From Colimorpha sp002372855 (GTDB lineage Bacteria; Bacteroidota; Bacteroidia; Bacteroidales; P3): a DNA stretch of 64,000 nucleotides. Below are positions 26,330 to 35,002 of this stretch, piece after piece (the first letter of the stretch is position 1; each line of letters begins with the position of its first letter). The position numbers and the translations under genes are program-made. The stretch lies in assembly GCA_946621635.1 (NCBI GenBank), contig CAMOOR010000001.1, positions 1-64,000 of the forward strand. The letters run 5' to 3'. A model generated the notes under the pieces. That model ran no database searches. It was given only the letters and a program-made list of their open reading frames with translations, and was not told the DNA's origin.

Positions 26330-28498
26330 CTATTTCAGCCCGTTGTACTCGCGGTAGTTGGCCACAATGTCCAGTATCTCTTTGCCGTACTGCTCCAGCT
26401 TGGCCTTGCCGATGCCGGGCACCGCCAGCAGCTCCCTCTCGTTGCGCGGCATCAGGCTTGCAACGCCCATCAGCGCCTTTTGTGTGAGCACGAAAAACGA
26501 TGGCTTGTCTATCTCCGCGGCCTTTGCACGGCGCCATTGCGTCAAGAGCGACACCAAGCCACCCTCCACCTTCCGTTCCCCACTCTCCGTTCTCCGCTCT
26601 CCACTCTCCGTTCTACGCTCTCCACTCTCCACTCTCCGCTTTCCGCTCCCACCTTCCTTGTCCATCAGCACCTCCGCCTTGGCCCTTTGCACCGACACCA
26701 CATTGTATCCGTCCTTGCACACGGCCTCCATGCATGCCAACTTCACCTTCAGCCGCTCCATCAGCTGCTCCGAGGCCTCCTTGATGGCCTTCGAGGTCTC
26801 CTTGTTATCGATGTCCACGTCCACCAGCACCGCCACCGCACAGCGTGCCGACGCCAGCTGCGTGCGATAGTATTCGGCCCCCTGGCGCGCGCGTTCGTCC
26901 TGCTCCCGCTCGCCGAGGTGCATCAACTGCATGCGGAAACGCTCGCTCACACCCTGCAGCTGCACAAGCGACGTCGCCACCTCCTGCATCCTCCTCACCT
27001 TGTCGGGATAGATATTGCGCAACTTCGCATATCGCTCCTCCAGCCGCTCCGTCTCGTGCACCACGTCCTCCATGCCGAAAAGCTCCATCAGCTTCTCTAT
27101 GCGGTATTCTTTCTCCCGCTGCCCGATGCCCTCCGCCACAGCCTCGCGCCTCTGCTCCACCCCCTCGGCAAAACTCGACACCGTGGCATCGCTGAAGGCC
27201 ACTCCCGCCGTCAGCGGCGTCGTCAGCGTCAAGCCTTCCAGCGTGCGGCAACGGCTCAACGCCACATACACCTGCCCGAAGGCAAAAGCGTCGGCCGCAT
27301 CGATGGCCACCCTGTCGAACGTCAACCCCTGAGCCTTGTGGATGGTCACCGCCCAGGCCGGCCGCAGGGGGTACTGGCTGAAGGTGCCGTCCACTTCCTG
27401 CGTTATCTGTCCGTTCGATTCGTTGAGGGTATACTTGAGGTTCTCCCACGTCTCGTACCCCACCTTCAACACGTCGCCGTCATCATCGGCCACCTCCACC
27501 TGTTCGCGTCCTTCGTCGTCTGTCACAAAGCCAAGCACCGTAGCCAGCTTGCCGTTGTAGTAGCGGTGCTGCCCCGAGGAGTCGTTCTTAACGAACATCA
27601 CCCGCTCGCCCTCACGCACCTCCAGCAGGCTGTCGATGGGCATCATCGAATCGGGGTAATTGCCACGGACAACAGCCTTGAACATGCGCACCTCGCCTTT
27701 CAGGGCATCCATTTGGCGACGGTTGATGGCATCAGCTTGACGGTTGTGGGTGGTGAGGGTAATCGGAATGCCCTCCGACCTCCGTTCTCCGCTCTCCGTT
27801 CTTCGTTCTTCTCTAACCACGCGGCTGTTCAACGCCGCCAGAGTGGCAGCATCGAGGTTGTTGTCGCGTACATGGTTCAGGAGAGAGACGAAAGCGGCAT
27901 CTTGCTGACGATAGACATGCGTAAGCTCGATAGTGACATAGTCGACCTTCTGCAAAGCCTTGCTGTGGAAGAAGAACGGCGAGGGGTAGACTCGCTCCAT
28001 GTAGGGGCGTTCATTTTCCGTCACCACTGGCGGCAGCTGGTGCACATCGCCTATCATCAGCAGCTGCACTCCCCCAAAGGGCTTGCTGTTGCGACGGTAG
28101 CGCCGCAGCATCATGTCCACAGCGTCCAGCAGGTCCGCACGCACCATCGAAATCTCGTCTATAATCAGCAGCTCCAGCGTCCGGATTATGTTCTGCTTCG
28201 TCTTGCTCAGCCCCTTGTGGGCGTTGGGCATCTGGTATTCCGTCACCAGCTCTTTCACATCCGGCAGGTAAGGCTCGAACGGCAGCTGGAAGAACGAGTG
28301 TATCGTCACCCCCCCGGCGTTCACCGCCGCCACGCCCGTCGGTGCCAGCACCACATGCCGCTTCGGGCAGTGCTCCACCAGCTCGCGCAGAAACGTCGTC
28401 TTGCCCGTACCGGCCTTGCCCGTCAGGAACACACTCACCCCCGTCAATTCGACGTAGCGCTTCGCCAAATCTATCTGCGGATTATCCAAAACTCCCAA
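26330..28498 (-). CDS. PIF1/RecD-like helicase with C-terminal HRDC domain
   Basis: The protein has 722 residues. The Walker A motif GKAGTGKTTF (~27-36) is followed by LLIIDEISMVRADLLD (Walker B), LMIGDVHQLPPVV, ELTHVYRQ and AWAVTIHKAQGLTFDRV, matching the superfamily 1B PIF1 group. A UvrD-like closing motif VYVALSRCRTLEGL follows. The last ~80 residues form an HRDC nucleic-acid-binding domain (SFFVLTQKALMGVASLMPRN, LLAVPGIGKAKLEQYG). The only available start is TTG at 28496-28498, directly next to a heptamer repeat. Two in-frame heptamer insertions (27774-27811 and 26561-26657) add Glu/Arg/Ser-rich loops, one between domains. It probably unwinds DNA in replication or repair. Confidence 0.88.
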   Translation of the reverse strand: MGVLDNPQIDLAKRYVELTGVSVFLTGKAGTGKTTFLRELVEHCPKRHVVLAPTGVAAVNAGGVTIHSFFQLPFEPYLPDVKELVTEYQMPNAHKGLSKTKQNIIRTLELLIIDEISMVRADLLDAVDMMLRRYRRNSKPFGGVQLLMIGDVHQLPPVVTENERPYMERVYPSPFFFHSKALQKVDYVTIELTHVYRQQDAAFVSLLNHVRDNNLDAATLAALNSRVVREERRTESGERRSEGIPITLTTHNRQADAINRRQMDALKGEVRMFKAVVRGNYPDSMMPIDSLLEVREGERVMFVKNDSSGQHRYYNGKLATVLGFVTDDEGREQVEVADDDGDVLKVGYETWENLKYTLNESNGQITQEVDGTFSQYPLRPAWAVTIHKAQGLTFDRVAIDAADAFAFGQVYVALSRCRTLEGLTLTTPLTAGVAFSDATVSSFAEGVEQRREAVAEGIGQREKEYRIEKLMELFGMEDVVHETERLEERYAKLRNIYPDKVRRMQEVATSLVQLQGVSERFRMQLMHLGEREQDERARQGAEYYRTQLASARCAVAVLVDVDIDNKETSKAIKEASEQLMERLKVKLACMEAVCKDGYNVVSVQRAKAEVLMDKEGGSGKRRVESGERRTESGERRTESGERKVEGGLVSLLTQWRRAKAAEIDKPSFFVLTQKALMGVASLMPRNERELLAVPGIGKAKLEQYGKEILDIVANYREYNGLK
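26561..26657. repeat. 7-bp tandem repeats in the helicase linker
   Basis: About twelve imperfect heptamers (TCTCCGT, TCTCCAC, TCTCCGC) in frame in the PIF1-like gene encode RRTESGE-type repeats just before the HRDC domain. Confidence 0.9.
27774..27811. repeat. 7-bp tandem repeats within the helicase core
   Basis: Five heptamers of the type TCTCCGT/TCTCCGC/TCTTCGT, in frame, encode EERRTESGERRSEG between LNSRVV and ITLTTHNRQA, two conserved helicase segments. Confidence 0.85.
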
Positions 28499-28551
28499 CT
28501 CTTAACTCCTAACTCTTAACTCTTAACTCTTAACTCCTAACTCTTAACTGA
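28488..28551. repeat. 7-bp tandem repeat (AACTCTT/AACTCCT)
   Basis: About nine heptamers fill the gap between the helicase start and the nadE stop. The nadE stop codon (TAA after PIS) lies in the first unit, and the helicase TTG start abuts the last. Confidence 0.9.
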
Positions 28552-30100
28552 TCGGCCACCTCCGGTCGAGGGTGAAACTCAGCGGGCTCACCTTCAGCTG
28601 CGGGGCGAACTGCAGGCGCTTCCACTCGTTCTGTCCCACCTTGCGAATCACATTGTGCACCAGCTCGCGGTCGTAGCCCTCCTCCACAATCTCGTCCTCG
28701 CACATCGACTCGTCGAGGTACAGGTTCAGCACAGCGTCCAGCGTGTCGTAGTCCGGCAGCGAGTCGCTGTCCTTCTGCCCCGGGCGCAGCTCCGCGCTCG
28801 GCGCCTTGGTGATGGTGTTCACCGGGATGCGTATCCCGTCGCGATTGATGTATTCGCACAACTGATAGACCTCGGTCTTATACAGGTCGCCGATCACCGC
28901 CAGGCCTCCGCAGGAGTCGCCGTAGATGGTGCCGTAGCCCATGGCGGCCTCCGAACGGTTGGTCGTGTTCAGCGCCAGGGCGCCGAACTTGTTGGCATAG
29001 GACATCACCAGCGTGCCGCGGATGCGTGCCTGCAGGTTCTCCTCGGTAACGTCCTCGGCGCGGTCGCCGAACACAGGCTTCAGCGCCCCGCGGAAGGTGT
29101 CGAACATCTCGCGGATGGGGACGATGTGGTAGTCCATGCCCAGGTTGTGCGCCAGGTCCTCGGCGTCCTTCACCGAATGGTCCGTGCTGTACTGGCTCGG
29201 CATCAGCAGGCCGTGCACATTCTCGGCCCCTATGGCGTCCGCCGCCAGCGTAGCCACCAGCGCCGAATCCACACCGCCGCTCAGCCCCAGCACCGCGCGC
29301 TGGATGCCGTTCTTGCGGAAATAGTCCCTCAGGCCGCACACCAGCGCCTTGTACACCAGCTCCACGGCCTCAGGCTTCTCGTCTTCAATTTCCTCAATCT
29401 GCTGCATGTCGACCGTCGCGCAGGCGTCCTCGAAATACGGCAGCTGGCTCAGCACACCGCCCGCGGCGTTCATCGCCAGGCTCCCGCCGGCATACAGGTA
29501 CGGACCCTCGCCGCCCGTGCGGTTCACATACACCAGGCCCGCATTCAGCGTCTCCACAATCTTGCTCATACGGTAGCGCGTGCGGTAGGGCTTCTGGTAG
29601 TCAAACACATTGCACCCGCAGCACACCACCAGGTCCGGCTGCTCCACGTGGCCGCGCGTCAGCTCCTTCAAGTCCTCGTAGAACCCGATAGCTATCTTCT
29701 GGTCGTGGAACTGCACCACCTGCACGCCCTCGCCCCGCACGAAGCAACGCTGCTCGTCCGGCGCCAGGTACTTCTTCGTCACAATCGCCCGGATGGCGCA
29801 ATTCTGCACAAACACAATCGCGTTGCACAAACCCTTGTCCTGGATCTGCAGCGGCAGACCCACCAGGAACGCCCGGTGCTCGCTCCGCACCACCAGCTCC
29901 TGCAGCGCCGCCTGCGCGCGCTTCTGCAGGTCCGTGTAGCCCGCCGACGCAAAAAGCGGCGCCCCGCACAACGTGCACGCGGGGAAAACAGTAAGCAAAG
30001 CCTCACGGCTCTCCGGCGACTCCAGCTCGCCGATTATCCACTCGAGATTCTCCTCGGGTCGGTTCGTACGCACATCGTGCTGAACAACATGTATATTCAT
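28544..30100 (-). CDS. nadE: NAD+ synthase with degenerate glutaminase (nitrilase-like) domain
   Basis: The protein has 518 residues from the ATG at 30100 (MNIHVVQHDVRTNRPEENLE); an upstream in-frame start adds a basic, unconserved leader. The C-terminal ATP pyrophosphatase/synthetase domain is intact: LGLSGGVDSALVATLAADAI, TTNRSEAAMGYGTIYGDSCG, TKAPSAELRPGQKDSDSLPD. The N-terminal domain has the nitrilase fold that normally supplies ammonia from glutamine. However, the catalytic Glu is replaced (FPACTLCG, Ala41, for FPEL-type) and the catalytic Cys is replaced (IGFYED, Tyr141, for ICED). Lys109/110 (TKKYLAP) remains. It may use free ammonia. The stop codon lies in repeat DNA. It makes NAD from deamido-NAD in the cytoplasm. 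Confidence 0.88.
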   Translation of the reverse strand: MNIHVVQHDVRTNRPEENLEWIIGELESPESREALLTVFPACTLCGAPLFASAGYTDLQKRAQAALQELVVRSEHRAFLVGLPLQIQDKGLCNAIVFVQNCAIRAIVTKKYLAPDEQRCFVRGEGVQVVQFHDQKIAIGFYEDLKELTRGHVEQPDLVVCCGCNVFDYQKPYRTRYRMSKIVETLNAGLVYVNRTGGEGPYLYAGGSLAMNAAGGVLSQLPYFEDACATVDMQQIEEIEDEKPEAVELVYKALVCGLRDYFRKNGIQRAVLGLSGGVDSALVATLAADAIGAENVHGLLMPSQYSTDHSVKDAEDLAHNLGMDYHIVPIREMFDTFRGALKPVFGDRAEDVTEENLQARIRGTLVMSYANKFGALALNTTNRSEAAMGYGTIYGDSCGGLAVIGDLYKTEVYQLCEYINRDGIRIPVNTITKAPSAELRPGQKDSDSLPDYDTLDAVLNLYLDESMCEDEIVEEGYDRELVHNVIRKVGQNEWKRLQFAPQLKVSPLSFTLDRRWPIS

Positions 30101-30146
30101 CGCTGTCTCTATTATATTTTTTTTATTTTTTAACTTCCTGTCCTCC

Positions 30147-30270
30147 TGCCGCGCGGCAGAACGGATTGCCGGGCGGCGCAACTTTGCCGGGCGTCGCAAC
30201 CTACAGGTTGCGCAACACCTATTCCAAGAAACGCCGCCACCCCGTTTTTATTATCCCGCCCGGCAAAAAA
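30147..30270. repeat. GC-rich REP-like palindromes
   Basis: Palindrome CTGCCGCGCGGCAG is followed by two 17-bp direct copies (TTGCCGGGCGGCGCAAC and TTGCCGGGCGTCGCAAC), an inverted GTTGCGCAAC, and CCGCCCGGCAA near 30256, which is inverted relative to the 17-mers. Confidence 0.7.
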
Positions 30271-30285
30271 AATATCAACACCCCC

Positions 30286-30347
30286 CACTCATCACTCATC
30301 ACTCATCACTCATCACTCATCACTCATCACTCATCACTCATCACTCC
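30286..30347. repeat. 7-bp tandem repeat (ACTCATC), about nine copies
   Basis: This is a near-perfect array and the longest ACTCATC run in the window. It precedes palindromic element copy 2. Confidence 0.92.
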
Positions 30348-30362
30348 CCCCGAGAGGGGGCA

Positions 30363-30501
30363 AATTCGGCCCTTCTTATATAGTTCCTATATACTTCTCA
30401 TATACTTCTTATATCACCTATATAAGAAGTATATGAGAAGTATATGAGAACGATATAAGAACGATATAAGAAATGCCGAATTATGTACCTCTCGGGTAGG
30501 T
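30363..30501 (+). repeat. 11-bp-unit palindromic element, copy 2 of 3
   Basis: Identical in plan to copy 1, but the right arm has four rather than five 11-bp units (GAAGTATATGA twice, GAACGATATAA twice). Its terminal inverted repeats are the most complete: AATTCGGC...GCCGAATT. It ends with the conserved TACCTCTCGGGTAGGT tail and faces topA. Confidence 0.92.
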
Positions 30502-30636
30502 CGGAGGTGGGAGGTTGGAGGGAGGTGGCGGAGGGGTTGAAAACTTTTTTTCGATGCGCGTACAATAAATTATATATATTTACGTTTTGCTGGTGTCGTT
30601 TTTTTTAACGGAGAGAAAAATAAAACATATATATTT

Positions 30637-32955
30637 ATGAAAAATCTAGTAATTGTTGAGTCGCCTGCCAAGGCGAAGACCATCGAGAAATTTCTCGGCA
30701 AGGACTACACGGTGAAGTCGAGCTACGGCCACATCCGCGACCTGGCCAAGAAAGAAATGAGCATCGACGTGGAGAACCAATACGAGCCGCAGTACCAGGT
30801 GAGCGACGACAAGCGCAGCCTGGTCAGCGAGCTGCAGAAAGCCGTCAAGAGCGCCGACAAGGTGTGGCTCGCATCCGATGAGGACCGCGAGGGAGAGGCC
30901 ATCGCCTGGCACCTTCAGGAGACCCTGAAGCTCAACCCGGAGACGACGCAGCGCATCGTCTTCAACGAGATTACCAAGACGGCCATCCTCCACGCCATCG
31001 AGAACCCGCGCAGCATCGACATGAACCTTGTCGACGCCCAGCAGGCCCGCCGCGTGCTCGACCGCCTTGTGGGCTACGAAATCAGTCCCATCCTCTGGAG
31101 CAAAATCAAGCCCGCCCTCAGCGCCGGGCGCGTGCAGAGCGTGGCCGTGCGCCTCATCGTGGAGCGCGAGAACGAAATCAAGGCCTTCCAGAGCAAGGCC
31201 TACTTCCGCGTGACGGCGCAGTTCCGCCCCGTCGACGGCAACAAGACCCTCAGCGCCGAGCTCAGCCGCCACTTCGACACCGAGGCCGAGGCCCAGGCCT
31301 TCCTCGAGAGCATCGTCGGCGCCAACTTCAAGGTGAGCAAAATCGAGACCAAGCCCGCCCACCGCACGCCTGCGCCGCCTTTCACCACCTCCACCCTCCA
31401 GCAGGAGGCCAGCCGCAAGCTCGGATTCAGCGTGGCTCGCACCATGCAGGTGGCACAGCAGCTGTACGAAAGCGGATACATCACCTATATGCGTACCGAC
31501 AGCGTCAACCTCAGCGAGCTGGCGCTGAGCATGGCCAAAAAGGAAATCGAAAGCCAGTACGGCGCCGAATACGTCAAGACCCGCCGCTACCAGACCAAGA
31601 CCAAGGGCGCCCAGGAGGCCCACGAGGCCATACGCCCCACCGACATGACCGCCCAGACCATCAACGCCGAGAGCGCCCAGCGCCGCCTCTACGAGCTCAT
31701 CTGGAAGCGCACCGTGGCCAGCCAAATGGCCGACGCCGACATCGAGAAAACGGAAATGGTCATCAGCTGGAACAGCGACCTCCACTTCCAGTGCAGCGGC
31801 GAACAGGTGAAGTTCGACGGTTTCCTGAAGGTGTACATGGAAAGCACCGACGACGACGAACCCACCGGCGGCGAGCGCATGCTGCCGCGCCTGCCCGAAG
31901 GCACCCTCCTCGCCCTCGAGAGCTGCGACGCCGACGAGCACTGGACACAGCACCCCCCGCGCTACACCGAGGCCAGCCTGGTCAAGAAACTCGAGGACCT
32001 CGGCATCGGCCGTCCTTCCACCTACGCCCCCACCATCAGCACCATCCTCAAGCGCGAGTACATCATGAAGGAAGACCGCGAGGGCGAGGAGCACAACTGC
32101 GTATCCCTTTCGCTCAAGGGCGGCCAGGTGAAACGCACCGAGAAGAAGGAGAAAGGCTACGCCGAGAAAGGCAAGCTCTTCCCCACGGACATCGGATGCG
32201 TGGTGAACGACTTCCTGATGGAGCACTTCGAAAACATCATGGACTACAACTTCACCGCCACGGTGGAGAAGGATTTCGACGACATCGCCGCCGGCAAGAA
32301 GGAGTGGCGCAAGGTCATCGACCGCTTCTACGTGCCCTTCCACAAGAACATACGCCAGACCCAGCAGAACAGCCAGCGCACCACCGGCAGCCGCCTGCTG
32401 GGCGTCGACCCCAAGAGCGGCAAGAACGTCTACGCCAAGATAGGCCGCTACGGCACCCTGGTGCAGATCGGCGAAACCAACACCGACGAGAAGCCGCAGT
32501 TCGCCAGCATGAAACGCGGCCAGAGCATCGAGACCATCACCCTCGAAGAGGCCCTGGGCCTGTTCGCGCTGCCGCGCACGGTGGGCGAGTTCGAGGGCAA
32601 GGAAGTGACCGTCAGCATTGGCAAATTCGGCCCCTACGTGCGCCACAACAACAAGTTCTACTCCCTAGGCAAGAACGACGACCCCTACGACGTGGAGCTT
32701 GAGCGCTGCATCGAAATCATCAAGACCAAACGCGAAGCCGAAGAGCAAAAGGAGGAGCTGAAGAAGATCTACCCCCACGAGATTGGCCAAAAGGACGGCG
32801 AGGCGGTGATGAGCAACATCGGCCGCTTCGGCCCCTACCTGACCTACAAGGGCGAGAACTTCCGCCTCACCAAGGGCGTCGACCCCCTGAAGCTCACTCT
32901 CGACGAGGCCCTGGCCATCATCGAAGGCGCCGGCAAACGCAAAAAGAAGAAATAA
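30637..32955 (+). CDS. topA: DNA topoisomerase I (type IA)
   Basis: The protein has 772 residues. The N-terminal Toprim domain (MKNLVIVESPAKAKTIEKFL, SDEDREGEAIAWHL) is followed by the cleavage/religation domain with SAGRVQSVAVRLIVERE and the catalytic tyrosine in YITYMRTDSVNLS (Tyr ~284). The C-terminus has repeats such as KIGRYGTLVQIGE, SIGKFGPYVRHNNKFYSLGK and NIGRFGPYLTYKGENFRLTK in place of the zinc-ribbon modules of E. coli, as is usual in Bacteroidota. It relaxes negatively supercoiled DNA. Confidence 0.96.
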   Translation: MKNLVIVESPAKAKTIEKFLGKDYTVKSSYGHIRDLAKKEMSIDVENQYEPQYQVSDDKRSLVSELQKAVKSADKVWLASDEDREGEAIAWHLQETLKLNPETTQRIVFNEITKTAILHAIENPRSIDMNLVDAQQARRVLDRLVGYEISPILWSKIKPALSAGRVQSVAVRLIVERENEIKAFQSKAYFRVTAQFRPVDGNKTLSAELSRHFDTEAEAQAFLESIVGANFKVSKIETKPAHRTPAPPFTTSTLQQEASRKLGFSVARTMQVAQQLYESGYITYMRTDSVNLSELALSMAKKEIESQYGAEYVKTRRYQTKTKGAQEAHEAIRPTDMTAQTINAESAQRRLYELIWKRTVASQMADADIEKTEMVISWNSDLHFQCSGEQVKFDGFLKVYMESTDDDEPTGGERMLPRLPEGTLLALESCDADEHWTQHPPRYTEASLVKKLEDLGIGRPSTYAPTISTILKREYIMKEDREGEEHNCVSLSLKGGQVKRTEKKEKGYAEKGKLFPTDIGCVVNDFLMEHFENIMDYNFTATVEKDFDDIAAGKKEWRKVIDRFYVPFHKNIRQTQQNSQRTTGSRLLGVDPKSGKNVYAKIGRYGTLVQIGETNTDEKPQFASMKRGQSIETITLEEALGLFALPRTVGEFEGKEVTVSIGKFGPYVRHNNKFYSLGKNDDPYDVELERCIEIIKTKREAEEQKEELKKIYPHEIGQKDGEAVMSNIGRFGPYLTYKGENFRLTKGVDPLKLTLDEALAIIEGAGKRKKKK

Positions 32956-32962
32956 GAATTTA

Positions 32963-33034
32963 CGAGATTTCTTAATCGCAATCAGAATAAAAAGAATAAT
33001 CAGAATTTCTTTTCCATTCTTTTCATTCTGATTG
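32963..33034. repeat. AT-rich inverted repeat after topA
   Basis: AATCAGAATAAAAAGAA and TTCTTTTCATTCTGATT are nearly reverse complementary and flank tandem AGAATAATC-like units. The hairpin could end topA transcription. The next gene's TTG start lies at the right arm. Confidence 0.7.
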
Positions 33035-35002
33035 AAAAAAAGAAAGAAGGATTTGAGACTCGGAATCGTCATAGTCAACTACAATGTGAAGTACTTCCTG
33101 CGGCAGTGCCTGTCGTCGGTGTTCGGCAGCAACCGCACACTGAAGGACGGCAGCGAGCTGGAGCTGGAGGTATGGGTAGTCGACAACGACTCGGTCGACG
33201 GCAGTGTGGACATGGTGCGCAGCGAGTTCCCGCAGGTACACCTGATTGCAAACAAGGAGAACACTGGATTCGCCAAGGCAAACAACCAGGCCCTGAAAGA
33301 GATAGCAGGCAAAAGGCAGGAGGCAGGAGGTACGGGCACAGCCCCCCAACCTCCAACCTCCGACTTCATATTGCTGCTCAACCCCGACACCGTGGTGGAG
33401 AACGACACCTTCGTCAAGTGCATGGACTTCATGCGCGAACACCCCGACGCCGGGGGCCTGACGGTGAAGATGGTGGACGGCGACGGCCGTTTTCTCAAGG
33501 AAAGCAAGCGCGGGTTCCCCACGCCGGAAGCCTCGTTCTACAAGATTTCGGGCCTCATCAAGCTCTTTCCCCATTCACGCCGCATCGCGGCCTACTACAT
33601 GGGCCACCTGCCCGAAAACGAGGTGAACGAGATTGAAATCATGCCCGGAGCCTTCCTGATGATCAGCCGCGAGGCCTACGAAAAGATTGGAGGCCTGGAC
33701 GAGAGCTACTTCATGTACGGCGAGGACATCGACTACTCTTGGCGCATCCACCTGGCGGGATTCAAGAACTACTATTTCCCCCAGACGCACATCATCCACT
33801 ACAAAGGCGAGAGCACCAAGCGCGGCTCGATGAACTACGTCTACACCTTCTACAACGCCATGTCCATCTTCGTGGGGCGCTACTTCTCCGGCAGCAATGC
33901 ACGCATGTTCAACGCCCTGCTGCGGATGGCCATCTGGCTCCGAGCCACGCTGGCCTGGGCCAAGCGCATCGGCGTCAGGCTGGCGGTGCCACTGCTGGAC
34001 TTCGGCGTGGCCTACGGCGGGTTCCTCGTCATCAAGCGCCTCTGGGCCGAACTGTGGGCCAACAACATCGACTACTACCCCCCGGAATACACCTACCTGG
34101 TGATGCCGCTCTATGTGCTGATACTGATGTGCAGCAGCTGGCTTGCCGGAGGCTACGACAAACCCGTGCGCCCATGGAAGATTGTGAAAGGCATGGGCAT
34201 CGGCCTGCTGCTCCTGCTGTCGTTCTATTCCCTGCTGGACGAAGGGCAGCGCTACTCGCGCATGCTGCTGGTGGCAGGCGGGCTGTGGACCCTGGCGAGC
34301 ACCCTGCTGACAAGGTTGCTCCTGGGTGCCGCAGGAATTAAAGGATACGCGCGTTACGCACGCAGGCGCGGAAGCGTGCTGGTGGTGGGCAGCGAGGCAG
34401 AGGCGGCAAGGGTGAAAAACCTCTATGCCCTGATGGGCATCGGCGGAGCCAACATCATCGCCGAACGGCCCCGCGAAGCACACCACCTGCAAGACCTTAT
34501 CCTCATCGAGAAGGTGGAGGAAGTGGTCTTCTGCGGCGCCGACATCGAGCTGAAAGACATCATCTCCCTCATGGCCACCCTCCGGACCACCGGGGTGGAA
34601 TACAAGATAGCGCCCGAGAACGGCGACTACGTCATCGGTTCCGACAGCATCCTCACCCGCGAGAGCCTCTTCCTTGACGACCTGGAGACCATCAGCACCG
34701 ACACCTGCCGGCGCAACAAGCGCATCTTCGACCTTGCCTGTTCCCTGCTGCTCCTGCTGCTGTCGCCGATACTCTTCTGGTTCCAGCGCAGAAAGAAGGC
34801 CTATTTCGGCGACTGCCTCCGGGTGCTCGGAGGCCGGTGGAGCTGGGTGGGCTACCGCGGCCGCAAAGGCATCTTCTCCCCTGCCGACCTGGCGCCGGGC
34901 GCTTCGGCGGAACTCCAGGAGCGCCTCATGCTGCGCTACATGCGCCACTACAAAACCACGACCGACGCATCCATTTTACTTCACAACCTGAACAATATAT
35001 GA
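33032..35002 (+). CDS. family 2 glycosyltransferase fused to a polyprenyl-phosphate sugar transferase-like membrane region
   Basis: The protein has 656 residues. The start is TTG at 33032: an in-frame TGA lies directly upstream and no ATG precedes LRLGIVIVNYNVKYFL. Residues ~8-300 are GT2 (VWVVDNDSVDGS, NTGFAKANNQAL, LLLNPDTVVEN, SYFMYGEDIDYSWRI). Several membrane segments follow (~300-450), then a Rossmann-like RRGSVLVVGSEAEAARVKNL. The end (KRIFDLACSLLLLLLSPI, GGRWSWVGYRG) resembles a sugar-phosphate transferase whose catalytic middle is missing. An in-frame inverted repeat (33311-33361) adds ~15 residues before the LLLNPD motif. It probably builds surface glycan. Its stop overlaps the next start (ATGA). 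Confidence 0.82.
   Translation: MKKRKKDLRLGIVIVNYNVKYFLRQCLSSVFGSNRTLKDGSELELEVWVVDNDSVDGSVDMVRSEFPQVHLIANKENTGFAKANNQALKEIAGKRQEAGGTGTAPQPPTSDFILLLNPDTVVENDTFVKCMDFMREHPDAGGLTVKMVDGDGRFLKESKRGFPTPEASFYKISGLIKLFPHSRRIAAYYMGHLPENEVNEIEIMPGAFLMISREAYEKIGGLDESYFMYGEDIDYSWRIHLAGFKNYYFPQTHIIHYKGESTKRGSMNYVYTFYNAMSIFVGRYFSGSNARMFNALLRMAIWLRATLAWAKRIGVRLAVPLLDFGVAYGGFLVIKRLWAELWANNIDYYPPEYTYLVMPLYVLILMCSSWLAGGYDKPVRPWKIVKGMGIGLLLLLSFYSLLDEGQRYSRMLLVAGGLWTLASTLLTRLLLGAAGIKGYARYARRRGSVLVVGSEAEAARVKNLYALMGIGGANIIAERPREAHHLQDLILIEKVEEVVFCGADIELKDIISLMATLRTTGVEYKIAPENGDYVIGSDSILTRESLFLDDLETISTDTCRRNKRIFDLACSLLLLLLSPILFWFQRRKKAYFGDCLRVLGGRWSWVGYRGRKGIFSPADLAPGASAELQERLMLRYMRHYKTTTDASILLHNLNNI
33311..33361. 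repeat. inverted 7-bp repeats inside the glycosyltransferase gene
   Basis: Left arm AGGCAGGAGGCAGGAGG and right arm CCAACCTCCAACCTCC are inverted, separated by a ~15-nt spacer, and read in frame. Confidence 0.8.

Larger units (their letters stand above)
30101..30636. other. divergent intergenic region with REP-like hairpins, heptamer array and palindromic element
   Basis: From left: AT-rich sequence upstream of nadE; a GC-rich block of short palindromes (30147-30270); nine ACTCATC heptamers (30286-30347); the 11-bp-unit palindrome (30363-30501); G-rich heptamers of the GGAGGTT type (30502-30535); and an AT-rich promoter region. TACGTTTTG at 30581-30589 may be the topA -7 box but does not fit the consensus exactly. 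No gene is seen. Confidence 0.75.

Noticed and set aside
30286..30347. Heptamer array as a CRISPR array
   Set aside because: The unit is only 7 bp, with no spacers and no cas genes nearby; it is a simple tandem repeat.
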